Assembly (NCBI RefSeq): GCF_963678635.1
Contig: NC_087070.1
Location: 45,243,467 to 45,307,466, forward strand
DNA length: 64,000 nucleotides
Source: Symsagittifera roscoffensis
Lineage: Eukaryota; Xenacoelomorpha; Acoela; Convolutidae
Reading direction: 5' to 3'
The translations under genes and the position numbers were made by a program. The first letter of the stretch is position 1; the number at the start of each line of letters is the position of its first letter. The notes under the pieces were generated by a model. That model had not been told where the DNA came from, did not search any database, and worked only from the letters and a program-made list of their open reading frames with translations. Shown piece by piece: positions 34,399-46,100 of this stretch.

Positions 34399-35262
34399 GT
34401 GGAGATCATCGATGAACCTCCTCCGAAAACAGAAACAATCACTAATGGGGGAGATGCAGCGGACGCCAATGCTCGCATCCTTAGAGACCAGGCAGCGGTC
34501 CGACGAGTGAACGAATTGAACCTCGAACGTAGGAAGAAAGGCCCTCGAATCAGCCAAAATTGGTTCTATCATGAGGCGGAGGCTCGTTCAAAGTCACGCT
34601 TGTTTTTCTCCTTGGGTAACGAATGCAAGAGGCGATTTGCAGACTCGTTTCCACATACAGACATTAACGTTTCATCGTTCGGTGATTTTCACACTAATTG
34701 TGAAACGTTGTTTAAAGTGGAACGGGATTGCACAGTTGAACGAATAAAGCTGTATAATACCATATTCATGCTCGAGAACGACACTTTCCTTATTTTACGC
34801 TTGACTCAGTGCTCAAATCGCATTATGTAACTGGCCCAATGCTTAGGAGAGGGAGACACTCAGAGACCTTTTCATTGGAAGAATTTGAGATGTAGATGTT
34901 CAGCAACAGCTTATTCAAGTCAAGACAAATCTCGATAACACTTTCAAACTCGGGTTGGAGTGTGAAAAAGGGGCAAGCACGTCATCCCAATTTCAGAAGC
35001 TACTTCCTCATAATCAATATTCAAACACCATTAAAGTTAAACAAGAACCAGCTTTTTCAATTCAGCCGTCCAGAGGGAAACGTAATTATCCTCAGAATCA
35101 AACGAATCGTCAAAATACCCAGGGTAACCAAGCGAATAACCATGCTACTTCTGCGGTAACCCTTTTAGTCTAGATCACAAGAAATCCTGTCCAGCTCGGG
35201 AAGTTACGTGTAACCTCTGTAAAAAAGTGGTAATTTTGCAAAGTGTTGCAATTCGTCTAAAT
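34399..35262 (+). pseudogene. gag: gag of element A (capsid and broken zinc knuckle)
   Basis: Seen: ATG at 34,399 opens 143 aa (MEIIDEPPPKTETI...SRLFFSLGNECKRRF...). The homologous frame then shifts and has stops, continuing as LRDLFIGRI.DVDVQQQL and NTFKLGLECEKGASTSSQF up to an asparagine/glutamine-rich stretch and stop at 35,173. A CCHC knuckle follows (C-x2-C-K-K ... FAKC, 35,206-35,250) but a frame change splits it and its histidine codon reads asparagine. Known: this is the usual layout of a Gypsy gag. Role in the live element: virion-like particle and RNA packaging. Confidence 0.75.
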
Positions 35263-35419
35263 GAAGGGTGAACTTGGTCCCAGAAATTGAGGAAACGTCA
35301 AATCATGCGTTAGATTGCAACTTCAAAGATGTCGAATACGATAATGAACCGGAGTACGGTGTCTTCCAGATGGAGCATGCAATACGGATCGACAGCATTG
35401 AGGTACCTAAATCAGTCGC

Positions 35420-35610
35420 AGGAAAACCTAGGAGCCTCAGCATTCAACTTCGGTCAGGTTCTAGATTCTTTTAGTCCACGATTGATAGAGGAAGTCCGGT
35501 TTCGTTCCTCAATAAACGTACTTTTGATCTCTTGTTACAGCGTAACCCTTCCATTAATTTCCGAGATGTTGCGAGCCACCCTATTGAAACCATGTACGTG
35601 GAATACAATA
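35420..35610 (+). pseudogene. pro: Aspartic protease remnant of element A
   Basis: Seen: in the frame reading ...STIDRGSPVSFLNKRTFDLL (35,470-35,530) the retropepsin-like active-site motif D-T/S-G is D-R-G, preceded by a stop. Followed by INFRDVASHPIETMYVEYNK. The changed catalytic motif shows the enzyme is dead. Confidence 0.65.
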
Positions 35611-35900
35611 AGCGGTGACACAAATCATTACCAAGGACGTTCCTGGAAAGGTGTGGTTCACATCGTTGAACTTGAAATACGCTCAGTCAATTGCCGTTAT
35701 CGGCTCTTACTAGCAGTCTTCATGGCAATTTTAACATTCTGTGTGGCCAGCCAACTGGGACGTAAAGATTCAAAACTGGATTTTATGGCTTAACCGATAT
35801 GCCAACTGAGTTCCAAAAGGCAATGGATTGCACCTTACAGGGTATCGATGGTTTCATTTGTTATCTTTGTAAAAATCCCAGCCTTTTTCACAATGACTCT
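35611..35900 (+). pseudogene. RT: Reverse transcriptase remnant of element A, active-site box deleted
   Basis: Seen: fragments DVPGKVWFTSLNLKYAQ, then TGTYRFKTGFYGLTDMPTEFQKAMD in shifting frames, then GFICYL. In Gypsy RTs the last segment continues as YxDD; here YL runs straight into CKNPSLFHND, so a deletion removed the catalytic aspartates. The N-terminal fingers are also missing: protease joins RT without the usual ~100 residues. Confidence 0.75.
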
Positions 35901-35917
35901 TCTAAAAAAAATCGATA

Positions 35918-36300
35918 ATGAAATGTGATGCAGGTCATAATGGAAAAGGGGCTTGCCTTGAGCAGGAGATAGAACCTGGAGTTTGGGCACCAACCGCTTT
36001 TGCTTCGCCTTTTCTTAATAATGCGGAGGAAAAGTATAGTACAAACGAGTTGGAATTGTTAGCAATCGTTTGGGCTTGTGATTTTTTTCGAACATTTTTA
36101 CTGGGAAATCGCTTTCAAGTACTGACCGATCATAAAGCTATAATTTCTGCCTGAAGTGAAATTTATAAGAACAATTCATATCAATCTCGTTTGTCACGGT
36201 AGGCCGACGGGTTATTAGCCTTCGATTTTGAAGTTGTTCATGTTCATATGGTAACGTTGGGCATTGTTGATTATCTATGTCGTTACCCCCAGCCCGTCTA
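35918..36300 (+). pseudogene. RH: RNase H of element A
   Basis: Seen: open 78 aa (35,918-36,154): MKCDAGHNGKGACLEQ (first Asp), EEKYSTNELELLAIVWA (Glu), LGNRFQVLTDHKAI (second Asp), then a stop. The homologous frame goes on as LAFDFEVVHVHMVTLGIVDYLCRYPQP (36,210-36,290), the usual RNase H end with the last Asp in VDYL. Catalytic acidic residues are still present though the frame is broken. Confidence 0.8.
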
Positions 36301-37253
36301 TCTATCTACGTTTTCTGCCCAGAGCCCTCTCAATACGATGAATTTTTTGTTGTCAAATCTATTGAGGAAATTTTATTATTTCCACTGGCTTCTCTCAGAA
36401 GCGGTCTGGGTGTGATTCTCTTCTGCAAGAGGGCGTCGAGTTTATAACGCGGCATCGTCATATCCACTCAATTCAGCGTCATTCTTCGGTAGGGGGCGTC
36501 GATAAATACACTCAGCAGTTCGACCATCATATCCCATTTTGAAAATTCGCAAATCTAATTCCTCATCGATAGAGGGCGTCGAGTTATTCTCGGAGTGTGT
36601 CAACTAATCAAATACCAGTATGCTAAATCAAAATCGTAGTCCGGAATTTCTCACTCAAAATCATTGTCTCCGACCTGAATCAATGCGAAACAGTCAAAAA
36701 TCTATGATCTCTGATCAAAAATCTAATCTTCCAAATCTCTACCCTTACGTAATGAATCAGCCACCAAATACAGAAAATGATCCTAATAATACTATTACTA
36801 ATGTCTCTATTAACTCTAATACCATACTAAACTCAACGGCCGAACAGACTGACTTACTAACTTTTGTGGAGAACTTTTCACTCAACTCGCTTAACTTCTC
36901 AAGGCCAAGTTGTCGTCTTCCACTACGATCCCGCCAGATGGGCAGGATGTCCAGAACAGATCAAAATCGCCAGCACAACAGGACACGAGAAAGGGCTGCC
37001 AGAACTCAATTTGTTGCCGCATGGATTAACTCTCAGAAAGAAGTTAGTTCATGCCCAGTTGCTAGAGGCGATGCGGAGGTGCCGGTTATCCAATCCGGGG
37101 AAACTACACACAGCTAAAAAGATTGGAGTCTTCGCCGTTAATGGAGAAAAGTCGATTCTGTCCAAATCCCGATAGGAAATAGTAGGTCTACCTGGCCTTT
37201 TCGACGCAGATCTTCTGGCCAAACTCACAGAGGAGGATAAATTTCTAGGCCCC
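36301..37253 (+). pseudogene. RNase H-integrase linker of element A
   Basis: Seen: an open 165-aa frame (36,620-37,117), Asn/Ser/Thr-rich and unlike any domain I know. A GAGGGCGTCGA phrase repeats at 36,430, 36,496 and 36,564 (non-coding tandem motif). Then VGLPGLFDADLLAKLTEEDKFL-type sequence near 37,180-37,250 leads into integrase. Confidence 0.5.
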
Positions 37254-38060
37254 ATGAAGCGTGCAATCAATAACAAAGACATGACGTCAGTTAACAAGTT
37301 AGGGTCCTACATGATTCAGTTTTGGACCGAAGCTGCGACAGTTAACGAGTGCGTGATTGTGGACAATAAATTAGCGATCCCGGGGCCATTGAGAAAAGCT
37401 GTCCTCGCCAGACTACATCGTTCACACCTGGGTCGAGAGGCGATGATGTCGGCCTCCGAATACAACTGGTGGCCATTCCGTACTCGACAGATAGTCGATA
37501 CGTGCGAAAGAAGACGTGAATGCACGTTGTATGGTACGAATCTTAAATCTACTAAAACGTTTAATACGGCGCAACTTTTGCCTAATCTGTCTGGTCCTAA
37601 TCAAGAATTTCAGATAGATTTTGCAGGGTTTATATTGGATGATAAGGGCAATAAACCTTCCTCTTAGTTGCTAGTGACCGCTTCTCTAAGTGTCCTTCTG
37701 TTCTTATTACAAAAACTACGGGTGCAAAAAAGTCGTGAAATTCCTTGATTCTTATATACATATTCATGGCCTACCTCAATCTATCAGGACTGATCACGGG
37801 TCTGGGTTTAAAAATGACATGGTTGAGCAATTTTGTTCTAGTAGAGGCATCATTCATATTCTATCTGTTGGAGACCACCGAGGTAGAGGCGTGGTTGAGC
37901 GTTCAATTGAAACGATTAAGCGTAAATTGGGTACTACAAAACTTGATCCATTTTTTGTTACTACTTTAAAGTCAACGATTCAACAGCTAGTTGAAAATAT
38001 ACGCAAAAGTAAGCAGGCTGTACTTGAAAAACTACCTTTTGAGCTACATTTTGGTCGGAA
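37254..38060 (+). pseudogene. int: Integrase of element A
   Basis: Seen: N-terminal zinc region LHRSHLGREAMM...CERRREC (37,410-37,530), where the usual C-x2-C spacing is altered. Core Asp in FQIDFAG (37,610), frameshift with stop at about 37,665, then LLVASDRFSKCPSVLITKTTG in another frame, a second frameshift, then HGLPQSIRTDHGSGF with the second Asp (about 37,765-37,810) and GRGVVERSIETIKRKLG with the Glu (37,880-37,930). A DDE integrase of Gypsy type, broken by at least two frameshifts. Confidence 0.85.
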
Positions 38061-39629
38061 ACTGAATACTGAGTGGTCTCAAGCTTATCGTAATATTGTT
38101 AATATTGCTTCTTCAGCTCAAGTACTTGAACGTAACCTCCTCACGCCGGATCAGATCGCCAGTCAAGACTACAGCAGAGATCGAGCCAAGTTGGTCCCAG
38201 GAGGCAGCGCTAGTCCTACGATTGCTCCTCGCTTTCTACCGATGTTCTCTTTAGACGGCAATGTTGCAGACAGCGAGCCATATAAGGCTCCGGTGGATCT
38301 CGCGCGGGCAGTGAATACGTGGTCTCAGTATGAAAAAAACCTTCCAGCGGAGGGCGGAAACTTGTCCTCAAAGAGCTGTCCAGTCGGCACTCAGATCTTG
38401 CACACTCACTTGAAACTGGCCTTACCCGAAACACTCAACAATTCTACGAGCATGTGTCGAGTCCTACACCCCCGGTGATCTCTAATAGCCAACGGAAGTT
38501 TCCGGCTCAGCAAGCCTGTCGCCCGAGCAAAACAAATAAATTGGACAAACTTCTTTTGAATGATCCTAAACGAGTTGAAGTCTTTAGAAAAATCATATAT
38601 CGACATTCGGGAAAACCTCTTTATAAAACTGCGAAACTCAAAACCACTCAGATTACGAATCACACTTATGTCACTGATAAAGAGAGAGTCTATCGGAAAA
38701 ATCATATTTGCCTTAAACCTAACTTTCGGTATGACATTTCAGTTAGCCAAAAGACGCTAGGTGAACGTATTCATGACACAACTTCTGCTGGCGCTGTTAA
38801 GAGAGCGGTTCCCAGGTCTCAACCAGTGTTAATGGAGCAACGCCCGATTAAGCCGAGCTTGTCCGATCCCATAGTGGTCAATCTCACGGCAGACACGTCC
38901 AGTGAGGGCTCTTCAGGGTCGAGTCATCCCCAAGTGTTGAAGTAATCCACTCCAGTCACGGCACGTCCTCAGCTGTCAGAAGATTCTCCGCCAGTCAAGT
39001 TCTTAAAAACGTCCAATTCCCTCACTCAGCTGCCAAGCACAACTGCTGTCACGAACACTATTCAGACGCCTAGCTCGTCCGAGGCTCAATTTACTGGCCC
39101 CGGCTTAATGGATTTTGCAGTAGTATCTCCAACTCCGGCTGTTCTGTCATTAGAGGCACGAGTGCGAACAACGCATGACGCCAGTTCTGAACTACGATCT
39201 TCGTACCCGTCATTATCTCTTCCGGCCTAACCGGTCATGGAAGATTCGGAGGCGGTCCGTGCCTCCTCGCGCAATAAAAAGCCAAGTTCAGGCTGGCCCG
39301 TTACCCGCTCAAGACTCGACTCACCGATTTCGTCATCTCCGCGGAAGATGCTCATCAGGGACTGACCTCATAATGCCGTGCCGGAAGCGCCTTCTCATTC
39401 ATTTGCGGGCAAAGAAAACTCTTAACACTAAACGACTATTGTCGGGAATAAAACTATACAAAACTTGCTTAAACTTATCTACCTCGCGGTATTTCTCTCT
39501 TATATTGAGTCACCTGGCATTTAAACGGATAGGGGTGCTATTAAACTTAAGCTCATTCCGGTACTTTCTATTTTTTCTCATACTAAATTTTGTCAAGCCA
39601 CTTTACAAAATTTTTCCTCACGCGGGGAA
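38061..39629 (+). pseudogene. C-terminal tail and 3' region of element A
   Basis: Seen: the integrase frame runs on to 38,478 without a recognisable domain. A Ser/Pro/Thr-rich open stretch follows (38,454-38,945, reaching 163 aa), then non-coding sequence to GCGGGGAA and the LTR. No env-like features (no signal peptide, no membrane segment). Confidence 0.5.
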
Positions 39630-39959
39630 TGTCGTGAGGCGACCTTCGGTACCTCGTTACCAACATGTCTTTTTTGCAGTAACTCTGCAGTTTATTTCAT
39701 TAACCTTAATCAAGGTCATTCAGCGGCTTATGTCGAGCGCCACGTTGAACCTGGTCACTGTCTTGATTATTTACATCAAAGTTAGATGGAACAATTTTCA
39801 TGCCGTTATAACCTCGATTTAAAGACAAACCGTTAAAATACTAAATTGATACTGAGTATCTAACTAATCTACTTATCGTAACTAATCATCGAACCAATAA
39901 TCAATTTACATTTATTTACACAACAAAGTTTTGGAGTCAACAAAACTCGGCAAATGTCA
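39630..39959 (+). repeat. 3' LTR of element A
   Basis: Seen: clearly homologous to the 5' LTR, with scattered substitutions (for example GTACCTCG for GTATCTCG, AACAAA for AATAAA). Preceded by a short purine tract and followed by the GAAAC target duplication. Confidence 0.92.
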
Positions 39960-39964
39960 GAAAC

Positions 39965-40089
39965 AAAGCTTGAATTAATTTTTACAGTCTTTTTAGCAAA
40001 CAAAGCAATAAATTTTAAATTAGCTCAATCTGATCGATTAGCTATTATATGCAAAACAGGTTCTGCATGTTTTGCGTAATAATAAGTAA
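39965..40089. other. Short gap between element A and the Cdc42-like gene
   Basis: AT-rich. Expected to hold the 3' UTR of the Cdc42-like gene. No clear ORF. Confidence 0.4.
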
Positions 40090-40110
40090 TCAAATCTGTG
40101 AACAATTCAG
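40090..40110 (-). CDS. Candidate exon 5 of the Cdc42-like gene, ending in a CAAX-like box
   Basis: Seen: acceptor TTGCTTATTGTGCAG followed in phase by LNCSQI and TGA. This would end the protein in C-S-Q-I, a CaaX-type ending preceded by KKGGGK. Known: Rho GTPases end in CaaX and are prenylated there. Inference only: the exon is very short and the match could be chance. Confidence 0.4.
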   Translation of the reverse strand: MNCSQI

Positions 40111-43100
40111 CTGCACAATAAGCAACAAATCAAAAACGAATAGACAAAATCGCCTCCGCAGTGAGTGATTAGTAAAATAATGAAACCATTTGAAATTCGT
40201 AATCTACAGAAACAAGGATAGATGCAAGATAACTCGAAGTAATTTGAGTCCAATATCTGGTCGTCTTTAGAAGCCTTTCGACATGAGCCACCTTCTCACC
40301 TTTCCTCCTCCTTTCTTCGGGTTAGGCTGAAGCGCCGCCAGAATAGCCTCGTCAAATACATTCTTCAGTCCTTTCTAACACAACCAACACAGATTAGCCT
40401 TAGAACTAAGTCATGAAAAGTTAACCCGTCGAAGTTTATACAATCTTATTAATTTGCGGGGATTGCCACATCACAAGCAAAAAGAAATTAGCCAAAATAA
40501 ATCAGACAAATAAAAATGAAGAACATAGCAAATAGGCAGACGGAAAAGAGTCAAGGAACGCAAAAAAAACAAAAAAACTGACTTACATTATAAGGCATTA
40601 TGGTTTTAAGGCAACTTGAACGTCAAAAACATTAAGATTGTCACTTTTTTTGATAAAATTTAACTCATTTTGAGAAACATGGATCAATCTATAATTTTTT
40701 CATCCGTTGGATAACAAAAAAATCTTATTGGAAAACAAAACATTGTTCACGTTTTTTTATCGCGCCATTTCTGAAAAGAATTAAAAAAAAATTGGTACAC
40801 CAAACTAAATAAAGAAGTTATTTCAATTCGTTAACTGACACTGAATAAATCCTATGATTGAAATTAACAGAAATGAGAGACTAATTTTACCAAAGATATT
40901 TCCGCTTTTTTCACCTGTGTGAGAGCAGAGCATTCGACGTATTTGGCCGCTTTCAGATCCTTGGCCAGCTTCTCTCCCTCCTTCTGCGAGATGGAATTCG
41001 TCTTCACCTTCCCACTTCCTGGCTCATCCCTCAGATCGGTCTGAGTTCCCACCAGTAAAAACGGTGTCTTTTTGCAGTAGTGTTGTATCTCTGGCACCCA
41101 CTGAAAAAAAATTCATTTCTCCAGTTTCAAGCGGTTTTGCTGAAATAGTGCTTAATCGAATTTTATTCCTTCGTTGGTAATTAGTCAGTTCAACAACACC
41201 GAAGCAGTTTTAGCAAGAATTTTTCACGCCAATATTTTTTTCTTGTTCCCATATTCTAGCGTGGTGTAAGCATAATAATGCTTGTTTTACTCGTATCTTA
41301 GGGAAACATCATTTAAAGTTAACGAATGCTTACTTATGACATTAAAATGAAGCATGAAAATGAAACCTATTTATACCTTCAGTATTAGTTTGTCTCAACA
41401 AATAGAGTATACCTTTTCTTTGACGCTCTCGAAAGAACTAAGATTCACAACTGAGAAGCACACCAGGAACACGTCGGTCTGACGGTATTTTAGGGCTCTC
41501 CATATGAAGTAATCTTGCTCTTCCTGCCCAGCTAATGTCCACAGTCCTAGCGTGTAGGGCTTACCACCGCTCATTAAAATAACAGCCCAATTGTCGATCA
41601 CCTAAGTCAGTTCGACACTCTTAAGCTCGTTCTAAATAATGAATCAATAAACTATATTAAAGCCTAACAAGAAATGGTCAATTAGGGCGCGCATTTTGAC
41701 ACCGATGAAAATAATGCAAGAAGGTTCGTGTGAGACGACCTAGCACATGACTCGCACCTACGGTGCTTCAAATAGATAGTTGAACGTGAAGAGCTTCCTA
41801 AAACATGTACTGAAACAGCGATATTTAGGCAACCGTGAACATAAACTAAGCTCATCTATCAGGTGTTTCTATTTCATTAAATGAACTTTTTATAAAATCA
41901 ATTTTGAGGCTATATTTGACCAACATTGTCATATCTCTATAACTAGAATATCATCAGATATGAGTTTTTTAAATTAAAAAAAAAACGCCAAAAAAGCAGA
42001 GAGCCTATCTCGGCTGTTTAATGGTTTTGATCAGTCATTTCTGAAATAGGGCAAATTTGTAACCCGTATGTGTATTTTGTCAGCGCCCTAAGACAAAAAA
42101 GTTGAAATCTGAAATCATAAAAAAACGCCATATCTCAGAAATCAAATTTTGAGCAAAGATTGCGTCAGCCAGTTTTGCAACCCCTGAGTGTACGCTGACA
42201 GCACCCCAGCATAGAGCTCAGGACTTAAAGCGTTAACAGTTTTTAATCATTATATTTTTTTTAAATGAAAATACCATAAAAACGTCATCTCGACAAAATA
42301 AGAGGGAAAATTTGCTTCCCTATATTGTAACCTGAACGGTTGATTATTTGAACTTCTAACAGTGTTTTTAATGTAACTTTTTCTAAAAGAATTGATGAAA
42401 TTATAAGAAACGCCATATCTCGAAAAACGAGAAGATTTGAGCAGTAAAAACAGAAGCCAGATATGTCTCATCAAAGTAACCAAGAATGTGCCCGGATAGC
42501 TCCCAAACATAGGATTGAGAATTTCAAGATAGTTGTTTTTTTTTAGCTTTTTCGAAACAAACTGAAAAAATCATAAAATCACATTTCTCGGACTCGGATA
42601 CCAAAACGATTTTCTCAGATATATTTATAGGGCAGATTTGCAACACCGAAGTGTAACCGGACAGCACCCACCATAGGGTTCAGAATACAAGATCTGTTAG
42701 TTTTTCATCTAATTTTTCGGTTAGTTTTTTATCTAAAAACAAATGAGAAAATCATAAAAATCAACCATCTCGAAAAGCAAAAAACTTTTATCAATAATAA
42801 TTAGAGGTCAGATTTTCAACCACCGAGTGAACCCTAACAGCACCCAACTATGGGGTTGAGAATTTCAAGCTCATTTATTTTATATCTAAGTTTTTTTTTA
42901 ATGAAAGCATCGCAAAAATCGCCATATCTCGAAAACCAAAAGCCATATTTAGAGGGAAGACACTTAACTCCCGAGTGTACCTGAGAGTACTCCACCATAC
43001 GGTTGAGAATTTCATGTTCGGTTAGTTTTTTAATATCTACATTTTTGAAAAAAAAACATAGGAAAACACCATATCTCGAAAACCTCTAGCATTAGAGCAG

Positions 43101-46100
43101 TCATATTTGCATGCCAGATTTGCAACCCGCAGAAAGTACCCTAACAGCACCCCACTACGGTTAAAGCATTTGTTTGCAATACAGTTAAAGCATTTGCACT
43201 CCAACCGATTTCAAAAGGTCCGACTCGAGCAAACATTTTTATCCTTTTAACGTTTTGGCCTTTTAACATATCATCATAGCGACTTCTTATCATGTATCAA
43301 ATGGAACTTGTTAAGCCTTGCAATATACAATAGAGCTCAAATGAGCAAAAACTCTTTAATTAAACATGCACAAATAATACGTCGAAAAAGCTTAAAGCAG
43401 TCATCATAGGTACTTTCTAAACCTGTGTCAACTGAAATGCCAATTAAGTAATGTTTAGACAGATACAGGTTTGCAAGATATAAAAAGACAGTTAATTATT
43501 GTAAGGACGAAGCAATAAGTTGCTTCTCTTGTCATTGTCCCTACTGCGATTTCAAGAGAATTGAAGTAGTTCTCCGTTAGACGCTACAGTTATTGTTTTG
43601 CACCAGTGCCACACTTCAAATGAGTATTTCAAAGTTCTAATAGGTGTCGCATATTTTGGAAACTCTGGATTGACTAGCGCATGTTTTAAAAAGCTTCCTA
43701 AAACATGTACTAAATTATTTATTGCAACCGTGAAGATAAACTGGGCTCAGGTATCAAGCGTTTCTACTTCAAAACGCCACATCTCGGAAAAGGATTTGAT
43801 CAGTCAAAATTAGAGGGCAGATTTGCAATGCCGAATGTGTAACGCCACATTTCGGAAAACAGAAGGATTTGAGCAGTCACATTTAGAGGGAAGAACTGCA
43901 ACCCACAGTGTACCCTGACTGTACTCCACCATAGGGTTGAGATTTACAAGTTCTATTAAATTTTTAAAAACTTAGTTTTTTTTTGAAAAATAATGATTTC
44001 AAAAAATCATGAAAAACGCTCGAAAACCAAAATGATTTGAGCAGTCAACCTTGGAGGCCAGATTTGCAACCCCGGAGTGCACCCTGATAACATCTCTTTT
44101 CAAGATTGAGAATTTCAAGTTCGATAGTATGTTTTTTGAAAAAAAAAATGAAAACAAAATATTTAAAAAAACTTCGAAAATTAAAAGAAAATTAAAAGTA
44201 TTTCAGCAGCCAAACTTGGACGCCATATTTGCAATTCCTGAGTCTACCATGAACGCACCCCACTATAAGGTCGAGAAATTCAAGTTTGATTAGTTTTTAT
44301 ATCTAAGTTTTTTGAAAAAAAAGGCAAAAACCATAAAAAACGCCATATCTCGAAAAGCGAAAGGATTTGTGCAGTCAGACTTGGACGCCAGATTGACAAC
44401 TCCTTAGTGTACGCGGCAGCACTCAACTGTGGGGTTTCGAATAAACAAAAAATGTAGAATTACATCAATGTAACATTCGCCCAAATACTACACAGTGACG
44501 GAGCGTAGAAAAAGCACCTATTGACGACTGGCCGGCGTCAGTTACCTAAATTCTACTCGTTTTTCACCGTCTCGACCTAGCCAGTTGATTTTCTGGTCTG
44601 TCTAGGGCCAAGTGAAAGTTACCAATTTTAGGCCATCAGTCAAACGACTTTTGATCAGCTTTCGTTTACATGCGAAGACAACTACATAGCTGGGTCTCGG
44701 ATCCCCAGACTACGTGATTGCTATTAAAAACACGGCTCGAATATCTTATTTTACTATGTTTTTGGTGACAGTTTTATTGTAAATCCATTGGAGATGGATT
44801 GACCCTTTCCTGTACCTATCTACTCATACTCTAAAATAACAAATAAAACGGTGTTAATTCAAATGTTAAGGACATCAGAGTAGCTAAAAAGTTAGTTTAC
44901 TATAGTCTTTCACCATATGACAGTCTCTGGGGGCCGAGCCTCCAATTCCGCGCTCTTCCAGTAAAAACGTCGTTATTACTCTAACTTCGTGGCACGGGAG
45001 GGTACTGCTCCTTCCGTCTGCCCCACTGATTCCTCTTTTCCTTCTGTCGACTTCAATTAGTTGTCTTATCGTGCGCGATCGTCACGATAAGAGGCTTCGT
45101 TTTTATTTCGTTCACTGTCTTGCACTTGTTATTCGGGTTGTTGTGTTTTTCTTCTATTTTCCGGCTTAACATGGCCGTTTTTTCATTTCTCACAAGTGTA
45201 CCGCCGCAATTCGAATTTTTCTACCCTAACCCTCCCAGGTTAAAAAATTCAGTCAGGTTTAAATAGGTAAATATACTCACCTAAGGCCTATATATATAAA
45301 TAATCGTCAACTTAAATTTTCCATTGCAATTCAAAAATTTTAACAACTCAACAATTTCTAAGTCTGGTTTGACCAAACTACATCAAAACAAAAAGTTTGA
45401 AAGTTTCATTCATCAATCTTGGTTGATTAGTTCAAGTTTTTACACGCAATGACAAAATAGTTTTCTATCCCCCCTGTCTTCAATCTTCGTCTTCAATCGT
45501 CGTATTCAACCTTCGTCCATCGCTTCTGGTTCCTGCTCGCCTTTCTCACTGTCTTCTAGAACTTTCTGCAGCATATCCACAGAGTTTCGGGCCGTGCCCC
45601 AGCTTTCCTGATCCAGCAACCTCTGTTTGCAGCAGGGTAGTAAGTCCACATTCACTTTCTGCTCTCTGGCAGAACCTTTTGTGCAGGCACAGGCTCACAT
45701 TTCGTTCCAGGTCAGCTTGTAAGATCTAGGTCAGCTTGTCGTTCTAGGTCCTCTTTCCTTTCCTTTTGAGTGGTGCAAGACATCCCAGCTGCTCTCTTCA
45801 CTGCCGTGGTCACAGCGTTCATGTGTCAGGAATGCTCTCTTATATGCTTCCGGTCCTATGTCCAGCTGGAAAGATCGATAGACTTCCATGTTTTGAGACA
45901 AATGACGCTTCGGGCGTTCATACACCCGAACCAAGGCATCAATCTTTGTCTTGCCCAAATTCTTTCTATTTCCTTCGGTATTCTCAAGATTTTGCAGGTC
46001 TTTTTGAACAGATCCAGCCTCTTGCTAATGCTCACTCGCTCAATTGCGCCGGAGTTGGCACGGTCATCTCCTGTTCTGTCGTCCCTGCATTGGCTTCCAG

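Larger units (their letters stand above)
33892..39959 (+). mobile_element. Ty3/Gypsy LTR retrotransposon A, full structure, inactivated
   Basis: Seen: ~330-bp LTRs (33,892-34,225 and 39,630-39,959) in direct orientation, both starting TG and ending CA, flanked by a 5-bp target duplication GAAAC (33,887-33,891 and 39,960-39,964). Inside on the + strand are gag, protease, RT, RNase H and integrase remnants in Gypsy order, with numerous stops and frameshifts, and deletions that remove the RT start and active site. A purine-rich GCGGGGAA lies just before the 3' LTR. Length ~6.07 kb. Confidence 0.93.
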
